From assembly GCF_016906535.1 (NCBI RefSeq), contig NC_057371.1, positions 992,001 through 1,056,000 of the forward strand: DNA of 64,000 nucleotides, in the 5' to 3' direction. Under the pieces are notes generated by a model, which made no database searches, was not told the origin of the DNA, and saw only the letters and a program-made list of their open reading frames with translations. Position 1 is the stretch's first letter. The number at the start of each line of letters is the position of its first letter. Positions 45,718 to 56,102 of the stretch are shown here, in pieces. Both the position numbers and the translations under genes were made by a program. This stretch comes from Rhizoctonia solani (Eukaryota; Basidiomycota; Agaricomycetes; Cantharellales; Ceratobasidiaceae).

Positions 45718-47243
45718 CAGTGCTGTTCAAAACTGTTCACAGGATTGGAACTTTTGTACTGTATCAGTTGTTACTCAATCAATTGTCACATGATAAATTT
45801 GAAATTCATCTGGCAAATTTGATAGTGTCTTCTCTGTCTAACACAGATCATCTTATTCAGTTTGAATGAGATCTGATGAAGATACATTCAAAACAATGGA
45901 ACAATCTCTGTGAACAGTTTTGAACAATGGACTACAGGATATACAAGTCAAGCAAATATCAATACTTGGTTGGGCCACCTTTGGCTTTGATGCAAGCCTG
46001 AATCCTCCTAGGCATACACTCTATCAAATCCTGGCACTTCTGGGCACTAACTTTGTCCCAAATCTCCTGCACCCTCTCCCATAACTCCAACATCCCGCTT
46101 GCAGGGGTTTCATAGCTATAAAGTTCCCTCTTGATTTGATCCCAAAGGTTTTCAATTGGATTGAGGTCTGGGGAGTTAGCAGGCCACTCAAAGACCTCTA
46201 AGCCATTCTCTTGGCACCAGTCTTGTACAATATGGGCCTTGTGGGAGCTTGCATTGTCTTGCATAAATATGACCTTCTCCATGTCCAACCCATAGTACTC
46301 CAGAGTTTACTTGAATTCATCTTCTAGGATTTCCACATAGAGTTCCTTGGTGAGAGACCCATCTATCTTGCACATAAGACCAACCCTTTTATAGGCATAG
46401 CAGTGCCCATCTGACCCAAATCTGTTGATCTTGGTCTCATCTGACCATTGGACCCTCTTCCAGTTGTCAATTGTCCAGTGCTGGTGTGCCATAGCAAATT
46501 CATAGTGTGCCTTGATATGTTCCTTTGTTATAGCTGGCTTTTTGGGCTTGACAAAAGACACCACACCAGCTTTCTGCACTGCCCAATGCACAGTAAGGCT
46601 TGAGACAGGGACCCCATTTGTGCTAGAGAGCTCTTGAGCAATTAGGCATGGGGTTGTGGGGGCAGGGCCAGTCAACAAGTGGGTGGCATGGCAAATATTG
46701 GTTGGCAAGAGCTTAGAAGGGCAGCCACCAGAGTGCTTGGGGAGCTCAGGACAGTGCATTGCCCTTATCCTGCTAATCATTCCAGTACTGACACCAGTTT
46801 GAGAGTGAATTTCTGAGAAGCAAAAGCCTTTTTTGAGCTTATCAACAACATTCTGGACATCAGAGGGAGGCAAAGCTTTAGGCATGGTAGGCAGAGGACA
46901 GCAGAGGGTTGAGGCAGACTCAGAGCAATTGGAAGGGATTGAATAACCTGCCAGTAGAGTATGACATCATTGAATGACATCATATGATATCACAGCTGAT
47001 GTCACCATGAAATCATTGGGGGGCTAGACCCCATTGTTCAAAACTGTTCACAGACATACCCTGATAATTTTGTTTGTTACTCAGTCAATTCTCAATCAAA
47101 TCAGACCAAACAAAGTACACAACATAGAAGAGGTAATAGTGCCTGTCTGAGTGAATCTTCTAATTGGTCTGCCCACTAGTGGTGAAATAATGGCTTGTTC
47201 ATGAAGAAAACAGCATCTCTGTGAACAGTTTTGAACAGCACTG
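45718..47243 (-). mobile_element. Tc1/mariner element, nearly intact (1526 bp)
   Basis: The ends are CAGTGCTGTTCAAAACTG (45718) and its inverse ending at 47243, flanked by TA on both sides. The same core word recurs inverted at about 45909-45927 and 47034-47053, giving two copies per end. One transposase gene lies inside on the minus strand. Confidence 0.93.
45959..46885 (-). pseudogene. Tc1-like transposase with a single in-frame stop
   Basis: ATG 46885 starts MPKALPPSDVQNVVDKLKKG with a paired-like HTH (GFCFSEIHSQTGVSTGMISR) and a second HTH region. The DDE catalytic triad is visible as VQWSDETKIN, FMQDNASSHKAH and NSPDLNPIENLWDQIK. The frame is continuous over 309 codons except for one TAA at 46307-46309, after EILEDEFK. 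Everything else, including the triad, is intact. The length fits Tc1 transposases (about 310-345 residues). The copy may therefore be recently inactivated, or readthrough would be needed. Confidence 0.9.
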
Positions 47244-47245
47244 TA

Positions 47246-47379
47246 TACAGAACACAATAAGACTATAGTACATATAATTTAATCAAACAACTATTGAGTA
47301 TTAGAGGTTGCTTGATATTTGTTGAACACCAACTTGTCATGACCCATGCCTTTGCTGGCATGTCTCCTGACCAAGCCAC
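47246..47379. other. Short spacer between Tc1 element and LTR C
   Basis: 134 bp without recognised features; probably the continuation of the pogo-like sequence at 45580-45717. Confidence 0.3.
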
Positions 47380-49420
47380 TGTTATGGATATGACATTGCT
47401 CCTATAATCTGTACTTATTTTATTAATTACACAAGTAATATGACAGTAAATAAAGTGATAAAGATGCAAACTAAGGTTTTCAAGGTCCCTCTATTCAATT
47501 GCAACCTTTGCAAAACCTCTAAGCCTCAGGAATACCCTCAATATGCAAGAGATATTGCATATATGCTGTTTTCTCACTCATTTAAATATGTATAAATTTA
47601 GTTGAGTAGATAAACAGTAACAAGCAATATTTCTCCTGTTGGTAGTACTTATTACTCAAGATTCTATCTTGTGGCTACACACAGAAATATTCAGGGTCCC
47701 CCCTATTGCATAGACAAGTGCTCCAGTGCTTAATCAGCACTGAAGCGCCAACACACTAAATGCACCTTTTCTCTATCACCCAGGCATTCCACACTTGTCA
47801 TGCCCTAGAGGCATGAACACCTTAGAATCCACTAAGTCAAAGAAATAGTGAATATATGCGCTATTTTCATGAAGATTGATGGATATATGCATCCTTAAGC
47901 TATTTAGGTGCTGAGCGCTTATTATGTAATCTAATCACATGACCCTTAGTCATGTGATCATGTCTTTCTTATCTCTGGTCATGTGACCTTATCTTTGTTG
48001 TTATGTTTGTACATGTAATTACTCTTCTCCTTCTCTGTTGAATATATAAGGAGGGTTCTGAGAGCCTTAAGCCTCAGAACTCAACCTCTTATCCCCTTCC
48101 TACACCTACCTACCCTAAGACATACACCTAAGAGTATTGCCTGAGAGCATACCAGTCCCTGTCAAAGGTTCTTAGCCCTGCTATCTTTATAGCACAGTGC
48201 ACTTTACTATAATTGGTCTTGTCCACCCTCTTCTGGCAATTGCCTTTGAGCATTGTTAGATCCCACTTGCTGATAAGTCCTATATTAGGCAATAGCTTGT
48301 TGGGTTACCTCTCTGGTAGTTGTTGGCTCTGACAACACTGCCAAATGGCTTGCGCTTAGGTGCGCCTGTTTGTGCGCTCCAGAACGCTGGCTCAAACTCC
48401 CAAAACAGACAATATTTGGTGGAGTTATGTCCTATTTACTGTAAGTACCCAATACAGTGGTATCATACCTTTGGCACTGTTTGCTCCAAGGATGAAATAC
48501 TTAGCCTTGGGACATCCAAGCACCCACACAGGCAAATACTGCCTTGGGGCAAATAGTAGGAACTGTTAGTGTTTACTATGCACCAAAGTATTGGCTCCCT
48601 CAAGTGTTTCAGTTGCCACATGTACCCCCTGTACCCCCTCTTGTTATCAATCATGTATATACTTGTTTGTGTGCTTTCTCAGGGTATAAAAGGACCCTGT
48701 GAAGACGCTTCTAATGCATCCATTTATCCACTCTTATATATTGACATATACACACAAGCCTTTAACAGCTTGTCTGCACATTTACTTTAGTGACTGACTC
48801 ACTGTAAATAGCATAGGAGGTTATTTGGCACACTAAGACCATAGGCCAGTCCCAACAGACACAGGGTAACCTATTAGTGTACTTACTGCAACCCTGTGCC
48901 CCTTGACTGTCACAGTTGTTGAGCTCAACATTGAGTATAGTGCAACAATACTGTAAGGATTGTTGTGATTGAATGATAGTGTTTGAATCCACCATACTCC
49001 TATATTAGATAGCTTTATCTACAGTATCTCATAAATCCTAGATATATTTTAGGTAAACCCATAAGTCTTGAGTCTTACTTAAGCATCTATAAGTCCTATA
49101 CTTATTAGGCAAACCCTATAAATCCTGTACATTAGTCAGGTAACCTCTTACTTAAGGTACTATCCCAGAGCCTTAGGTATACATACCCTTAGTCACTTAG
49201 GCTTAAGTAACATTAGTCTAAGGTACTATACATAACCAACCACCTGCACTTCATAGTTGGTAGACTATTTGTTAGGAGTTGTTATTCCTGATAACCTAGC
49301 CTATATTGTGCATATTTCTATGCATATATTCTGATTCTTTATACTAGTTCTTAGTTATTCCCATATACCTTTTGTATATAGTAATTCTTTCTTACTCCTG
49401 TACTTACACAACTCTTAACA
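47380..49420 (+). repeat. LTR C, copy 2, containing a solo LTR D
   Basis: It starts TGTTATGGATATGACA and ends CAACTCTTAACA. Without LTR D it is about 1.5 kb, like 23594-25100. TATAAAAGG lies near 48685. The flanks GCCAC and CTATC do not match, so the original duplication is lost or the ends are recombinant. Confidence 0.87.
47796..48334 (+). repeat. Solo LTR D (539 bp) inside LTR C, with target duplication
   Basis: The ends TGTCATGCCC and CTCTGACA (TGTCA/TGACA, as in LTR A) are flanked by ACACT at 47791-47795 and 48335-48339. A TATA box ATATATAAGG lies near 48043. Confidence 0.92.
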
Positions 49421-49588
49421 CTATCCTTACATCATTACCCTTGGGCCTTTGTTGCCCCTCTACCCCTCTCTTACAGTCCATTGGTGATAGGGCCACAGAC
49501 TATAAACTTTCTTGTACCATAGGTCCAAGCTGAGTCATTACAGTATCTAAGTGACTACTGGCGGGCACCTGGACCTAAAGTCCTGTGT
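49421..49588. other. 168 bp, partly resembling inverted family B LTR
   Basis: The right part (from about 49545) can be aligned weakly with the family B LTR read on the minus strand, which would fit its continuation at 50168. The left part is unassigned. Confidence 0.3.
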
Positions 49589-50167
49589 TGTTGTATGCCA
49601 ACTGTAATGTTGGGTACTTGCTAGTGAGCAGGCACTTGAGGCTGTACTACTACAGTAAAATGCTATCTAGGCTATACTACTACCACTTAAGGCAGTCTAC
49701 TGGTCAATGTGGATGGTATGGAAAGGCCTAAGGCCAGTGGTAAGCTAACTACTGTCAGTGAGGGGCTGTAAGGCCCAAGCAATCTACTGGTAAGTAAAGG
49801 GACTTAGGGTCCCAAACTACTGCTGACTACTGAAACCTGTCTGGATGGTAGGCAAGGTAAAATTGACTTGATGTCTCCAAGCAATTTTCCTGCTGTATAT
49901 ATACACACAAGGTACTAATTACAAATAAGAGGCAGTGTGGGAAAAGAAGTTCTAAAGATAAAGAGAAGCATGCTGTGGGCTGCACAGAAGCATGGATTTG
50001 TGACAAGCACCCTTGGCATGGCATCTCAGCAGGTCTTGGCGCAGCATCTTGGCAAGGTAAGTGCCAAGATCATGTGACTGAAAACAAAAGATATTGAGTC
50101 TGTAAAAAATACTAAAAATAATAGAAAAATGGGAGATTCTGGTGGTATATTCTTCAAGGGTGTAACA
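49589..50167 (-). repeat. Solo LTR E, copy 3 (579 bp), with target duplication
   Basis: The flanks are TGTGT at 49584-49588 and 50168-50172. It inserted into an inverted family B LTR that continues at 50168. Confidence 0.9.
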
Positions 50168-50691
50168 TGTGTACAATGTGTGGAGACAACAAGAAGTAAT
50201 CAACCTGGGGATTACCATGGTTGCTTGCCCTCCTTATGTATTCTAGAGAACAACTAATTACAAATATAATCTGCAATACCATAACCAATAAGAACCCTGC
50301 TCCATCAGCAGCCTTACTCATGCATATGTGTCTGTCCTGAACACAGTCACATGACCAGTACAAGTGGTTGCATGCTGGCCCAAGTCCAAATTTGAGGGGT
50401 TGCAGGTGTAATCATGGGTTGTCAGCAGAGGAATAATAGGGCTCTATGGCTTAGTGGTCAAGCTGGTTCAATTCCAGCTAGTTCTATTTTCCTCTGTTTA
50501 TGACAGTGTCCCCTATGATGTCATCAAGGTGGAGGTGGCTACATTTGCTGACTAAGCATGGAGGGGACATGGCAAGGTGCTTATGGTATGATGTAAGTGC
50601 CAAAGTCACATGATTGAAAATATTGTCTGTTTGCCTTTGTTTAAAATCAAGAAACTAGGAACAAATTCCCTGGTATTGTGTGTCTAAAACA
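50168..50691 (-). repeat. LTR, gypsy family B, inverted, partial, with a mini-element inside
   Basis: It reads as the minus strand of the LTR from the initiator region to the LTR start (GTGTGTCTAAAACA at 50691). A mini-element with a perfect duplication sits at 50333-50505. The outer LTR part is displaced by LTR E. Confidence 0.82.
50333..50505 (+). repeat. 173-bp TG..CA mini-element, copy 5
   Basis: It starts TGTCCTGAACACAG and ends TTTATGACA. The flanks GTGTC at 50328-50332 and 50506-50510 match perfectly. It keeps both pol III-like boxes. Confidence 0.88.
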
Positions 50692-50760
50692 GGTTCTTTG
50701 ATGAGGGGGCATTGCAAAGGCTTTGGGAGATGAACTTGGATAAGATGATTGATCAGTATG

Positions 50761-52859
50761 TGTTGTAGACACAATTGATACCACAGAATTTATTCCAATT
50801 TTCTCAAATTTAAACCAAGACAAATGGACAACATTTTTGATCATGTGACATTGGCGCTTATATCATACGCTAAGCGCCAAGCCACATCCCATCTGCGCTT
50901 ATTCAGCACACGTAAGCCACCTCCACCTATGACGTCATCATGACATGTCAGTGACACGCATGCATGAGTAAGACCAACTGCGCAATGGGGTTCTTATTTG
51001 ATACAGTATTGCATATCATGTATTTGTAATTAGTTCATCCTTGTAATATATAAGGAGGCCAACCAACCATGGTAACACCCAGGTTGTGTTAAGAGTTGTG
51101 TAATTACAGGAGTAAGAAGAATTACTATATACAAAATGTATATGAGAATAACTAAGAACTAGTATTAAGAATCAGAATATATGCACAGAATATATGCACA
51201 ATATAGGCTAGATTATCAGGAATAACAACTCCTAACAAATAGTCTAGCAACTATGAAGTGCAGGTGGTTGGTTATGTATAGTACCTTAGACTAATGTTAC
51301 TTAAGCCTAAGTGACTAAGGGTATGTGTACTTAAGGTCTCTGGGATAGTACCTTAAGTAAGAGGGTTACCTGACTAATGTACAGGATTTATAGGATTTGC
51401 CTAATGAGTATAGGACTTATATATGCTTAAGTAAGACTTAAGACTTATGGGGTGTACCTAAAATATATCTAGGATTTATGAGATATTGTAGATAAAGCTA
51501 TCTACAATATAAGGGGTATGGTGGATTGAAACACTATCACTCAATCACAACAATCCTTACAGTAATGTTGCACTATACTCAATGTTGAACTCAACAACTG
51601 TGACAGTCAAGGGGCACAGGGTTGCAGTAAGTACACTAATAGGTTACCCTGTGTCTGTTGGGACTGGCCTATGGTCTTAGTGCGCCAAGTAACCTCCTAT
51701 GCTATTTACAGTGAGTCAATCACTAAAGTAAATGCGCAGATAAGCTGTTAAAGGCTTGTGTGTATATGTCAATATATAAGAGTGGATAATTGGATGGATT
51801 AGAAGCGTCTTCACAGGGTCCTTTTATACTCTGAGGAGGCGCACAAACAAGTATATACATGATTGATAACAAGAGGGGGTACAGGAGGTACAAGTGGCAA
51901 CTGAAACATTTGAGGGAGCCAATACTTTGGTACATAGTAAACAAACAACAGATCCTAATATTTGCCCCAAGGCAATGTTTGCCCCAAGGCATTATTTACC
52001 TGTGTGGCTCCTTAGATGTCCCAAGGCTAAGTGTTTCATCCTTGGAGTAAACAGTCCCAAAGGTAGGATACCTCTGCCTTGGGTACTTACAGTAAATGGG
52101 GCATAACTCAGCCAAATGTTGTCCGTTTTGGGAGTTTGACCCAGCGTTCTGGAGCGCACAAACATGCGCACCTAAGCGCAAGCGATTCGGCAGTGTGGGA
52201 TGCTCGGGTGATGGAGAAAAGGCGCATTTAGTGCGTCGGCGCTTAAGGGCTGATTAAGCGCCGGAGCACTTGTCTATGCGACAGGGGGGACCCTGAATAT
52301 TTCTGTGTGTAGCCACAAGATAGAATCTTGAATAATAAATACTACAAACAAGAGAAATATTGCTTGTTACTGTTTATCTACTCAGCTGAATTTATATATA
52401 TTTAAATGAGTGAGAAAACAGCATATATGCAAAAGGCATCGCATATTAAGGGTATTCCTGAGGTTTGTAGGTTTTGTAAAGGTCACTATGGGATAGAGGG
52501 ACCTTGAAAACCTTAGTTCGCATCTTTATCTCATTTATTTACTGTGAGATTACTAGTGTAATTAATAAAATAAGTACAGATTAAAGAAGAAATGTCATAT
52601 CCATAACAGGTTGATTACCTCTTGTTGCATCTTCACATTGTACAAGGGCCATACAGCCTAGTAAATACTTAGTCACACGCCTTAAGCATTGTCCTTGCTG
52701 TACATACGTAGCTCACCACCGCCTTACAGCATGTGGTCATTGTGGTTAGTTAGTTTGTTGTTGTAGGTAGTACCCCCGCTGCCTTACGCGGTTTCTCACT
52801 TAGTCACATACGGCCACAAGCGCCTGCTGCCTTGACGCCCCTTAAGGACGTCTAGGACA
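50761..52859 (+). repeat. Solo LTR, gypsy family B, containing an inverted LTR C
   Basis: It starts TGTTGTAGACAC and ends TCTAGGACA, with GTATG duplicated at 50756-50760 and 52860-52864. Without the insert and its duplication it is about 572 bp. Confidence 0.93.
51087..52608 (-). repeat. Solo LTR C, copy 3 (1522 bp), with target duplication
   Basis: It runs from TGTTAAGAGTTGTG to CATATCCATAACA and is flanked by GGTTG at 51082-51086 and 52609-52613. It lies in the initiator region of the family B LTR. It keeps more CpG (52140-52270) than the copy at 47380. Confidence 0.93.
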
Positions 52860-52864
52860 GTATG

Positions 52865-53322
52865 TGACTTCATGCAATACTTTTGGGGGCACTAGTACAA
52901 CTTCTGCCACTATCTCCTCTCTGGATAAGGGAACATAGTTGTCCAATTCAATAAATGTTGTAATATGTTAGATTTTTGTGTCTTGGCAATTGAGTCAATG
53001 TAATATCAGGGGATGGTTGTCAAGGTTGTTTGGGGCTGCAGCAGTGTTGTATTTTGGGAGCAGAACTTGTTTAAAGTACAACAGCAAAATAAAGCAATTC
53101 AATCTCTGGCCTAGCATGCACATGCTCTATTTATGCACCTGTTTTGGGGATTTTCTTGCCATGGCTGTGGCTTGAGCCACTTGATTTGTAAGATGGCTGT
53201 GTTGCTCACTCAGTCTGATGCTTTTTGGGGGGTTATATTTCAAATAATCTTGGGGAAAGCAGATTGCTGGTTTTTGAGGCTATTATACAGTATGATAGTA
53301 TACAGTATGACAGGTTCCACTG
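52865..53322 (-). mobile_element. Pogo-like element 5' end, second copy
   Basis: 52990-53322 matches 44900-45220 and ends in the same terminal repeat (CAGGTTCCACTG, TA at 53323-53324). The coding part is lost or unrecognisable beyond the family B LTR at 52859. Confidence 0.5.
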
Positions 53323-53386
53323 TACATGTGTTTGTTCTTCCTGTTGACTCACAATTTCCCAATATGTTGTTCTCCAACAGCCACCT

Positions 53387-54625
53387 GTGCCAATGGTCCT
53401 AAAGCTGTATTGTATTACCAGACAGGGAAAGTATCTGGACAGTGTCATGTGTCCAATTTGCTCTCCTACCACTATGCCCCCTTGCCACGGAAAAGAGGTT
53501 TCTCAGCTCAATTGGGGCCATGCTTTAGCTCTACATAAAGAGGAAAAGTCCTACAGATACATTGAAGATAAGACTGGAGTTCCAAAGTCCACAGCTTGTG
53601 ATATTGTGGCTAATTACAATAAATATGGATCTGCTACCCCAAGGCCCTGTTCTGGCTGTCCACCTGTCTTATCTGCTCAAACTCAGTGTAGCATTGGGCA
53701 ATACCTTCATAGGTACCAATTCAATGACTACAAAACCATTTCCAAGCATGTTGGGACTGTCACTGAGGAGTAAGTTAGGCACACTGCAGCACAGCTAGGC
53801 CTCCAGTGCTATATTGCTTGGAAGCAGCTATATCTCATGCCCCAAATGATAGAAAATTGGTATGATTGGGCACAGGAAAATACACATAGAAATTGGGAAT
53901 GGGTTGCTTGGTCCAATGAGACTACACTTAACACCAGGGAGCAGCCAGTCTGGCCCAAAGTGACACAGAAGGAGGGGGAAGTGGACAATCCCAAAAACAT
54001 GGTACCAACCTTCTGTAGTGGTTGTGAGGGCATCCCTCTATGGGGGTGCATTGCACATGACAAGAAGGGGCTGTTGATTTGGCTTGACCTGCTGCCTCCA
54101 ACTGTTGGCAAGAATGGGCACTCAAAAGGTGGAGGCCTCACCTTGGAAGCATATGTAGAACAAGTACTTGGAGGCCCACTCATAGACTTTTTGCATGATT
54201 TGGAGGAAGAGCAAGGCCACAAGATCCTCATTGTTGAAGATGGGGCACCATCACATAGGGGAGAAGCAGCAAGAAATGCTCAAGAACAATTGGGGATAGA
54301 ACAATTCTCCCACCCACCAAATTCTCCCAATCTTAATGCCATCAAACCAATATGGTGCCTCCTCAAATCACATGTACTCAAGGTCCATGGTGCACTTAGA
54401 AATGCAATCAAGCTTTGGAAAGCAGCTCAGAGGGTGTGGAAGGAAATGAGCATGGAGGATATCAATAAGCACATGGGTAAGATGGATGCTTGGGTTGAGA
54501 CAGTTAAAGCAGCTAATGGGGGTCCCACTGAGTTCTCAATCATTCTGCATGCTTCAATATGTATATTCAATATGTTGTTTCATGTTAATTTTGCTGTGCA
54601 AACACAAAAAAATCAAAACAGATGA
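53387..54625 (+). pseudogene. Tc1-like transposase, fungal type, with lost catalytic residues
   Basis: The HTH region is ALHKEEKSYRYIEDKTGVPKS and is followed by TPRPCSGCPP, where TPRPRSGRPP is usual. One in-frame TAA lies at 53771-53773; the frame then stays open to 54625. The DDE region has WSNETTLN (Asn for the first catalytic Asp), VEDGAPSHRG (second Asp kept) and NSPNLNAIKPIW (Lys for the catalytic Glu). NKHMGKMDAWVE is the typical C-terminal block. The two catalytic losses fit CG to CA changes. No clear terminal repeats were found; the right end may be near GGGGGGGCATG (54631). Confidence 0.88.
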
Positions 54626-54629
54626 ACAA

Positions 54630-55540
54630 TGGGGGGGCATGTTAGTCATGTGTCTGGATACTTTCCCTGGCCCCTACACTGCCAGCCCTCTGTCAGCTGG
54701 ATCTAGGCTTGACTCCAGTCTAACCAGCCCCTGGCTGGTAGTCCAGCTGGGATTCAGAAAAAGCACGCACATCAGGAAACCAGCAAGTTGTAGCTGTCCT
54801 AGATGTCTGTTAGGATGTCAAGGGGATGGCACTTGTGGCCATGGTGTACAAATATGAGAAAGTTGCTTAAGGCAACAACAATCCTAACTACAGCAACAGG
54901 CAGCTACCCTACAATGACAAGACCGCTTAAGGCAGTGGCAAACTATCTAAGTACAGTGACAAAGCTGCTTAAGGCAGTGTGGAACTATCTAAGTAGCTAA
55001 CTAAGTAATTACTGGGCTGTAAGGCCCTTGTACACTGAGTGGACGCAACAAGAGGTAATCAACCTGGGTTACCATGGTTGGTTGGCCTCCTTATATATTC
55101 TATGGAACAGCTAATTTACAATACAATATATCCAATACCTAATCCAATAAGAACCCTGTTCTGCAGTTGGCCTTACTTATGTATACATGTCACTGACATG
55201 TCATGATGATGTCATAGGTGGAGGTGGCTAGGAATGCTAATTAAGTGCAGGTGGGGACATGGCTTGGCGCTTAGCATATGATATAAGCGCCAAAGTCACG
55301 TGATTGAAAATGTTGTCCAATTGCCTTTGTTTAAATTCGAGAAAATTGGAATAAATACTATGGGTATAAGTGTGTCTACAACAGTAGCTGCCAGCTGGAA
55401 ACAAGCTAGTTTTGCTTGCCAACTGGTTGAAAATTTCAGACCAAAAGTGTCCCTCCCAGGAGACTCAAACTGGTCACTGTCAGCCTGTAACTGAGCAGAG
55501 GCCCAGGGGATTAACCACTAGACCACATGATTGTTGTAAG
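54630..55540 (-). repeat. Possible tRNA-derived SINE, split by a family B LTR
   Basis: After removing the LTR at 54795-55383 the flanks join into one repeat. On the minus strand its head (55540-55440) has TGGTCTAGTGG (A-box-like) and AGTTTGAGTCTCC (B-box-like) about 40 bp apart, followed by a tail rich in CAGCTGG words. Confidence 0.4.
54795..55383 (-). repeat. Solo LTR, gypsy family B, inverted (589 bp), with target duplication
   Basis: Read on the plus strand it begins TGTCCTAGATG and ends GTCTACAACA. GTAGC flanks both sides (54790-54794 and 55384-55388). Confidence 0.92.
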
Positions 55541-56102
55541 TATGCGCCCTTTTGAAGACATAAAATGCATCCCTGCTCATTTGTTTTCATTGCTTGACTG
55601 GTTTTACTGTCTTTATTTGTGCAACTGAAAATTCTGATAGCCATGGATAGTTGCCTCCTATCACACTGTGAGCTAAAGATCAACTTTTATATGTACCATG
55701 CCGCAACCACCATTTGTGTGGCAACTTTGCGTTCAGTTATTTTGCTGTGCTGGACTAATTTCATAAATCAGCAAGCTTGAATCCAGCACAAAGTTGCTCC
55801 AGCTGGTTCCCAGCTGGAGCCCGAGAAGAATCCGGGGATGTTGATGAGTCAGATTCCGGATTTGCGCGTCGAGTCGGAAAAATCCAGGCAATTGGGGCCG
55901 CGGTGTAGTATGGCCTGTCTGTGGATGGCTCATATCTATGAGCTGATGATAATCATGGATATTGAAATTATGCGCAGCTCTCAAGCCACTGCGCAACACC
56001 TAAGACACGGATGAGATGACTAATCCTCGAATGTTAATTGTTACAAAAAGGTGGAATATATAAAAAATCACAAAGTACTAAGCATACATGCAGCCAACTA
56101 TA
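55541..56102. other. Transition into the second gene island, 3' flank of the permease
   Basis: CpG becomes frequent from about 55700. An 88-codon open frame on the minus strand (55733-55999) has no motif support. No repeat was recognised. Confidence 0.35.

Noticed and set aside
55733..55999. 88-codon open frame on the minus strand left of the permease
   Set aside because: No recognisable domain and no splice link to the permease; probably chance.
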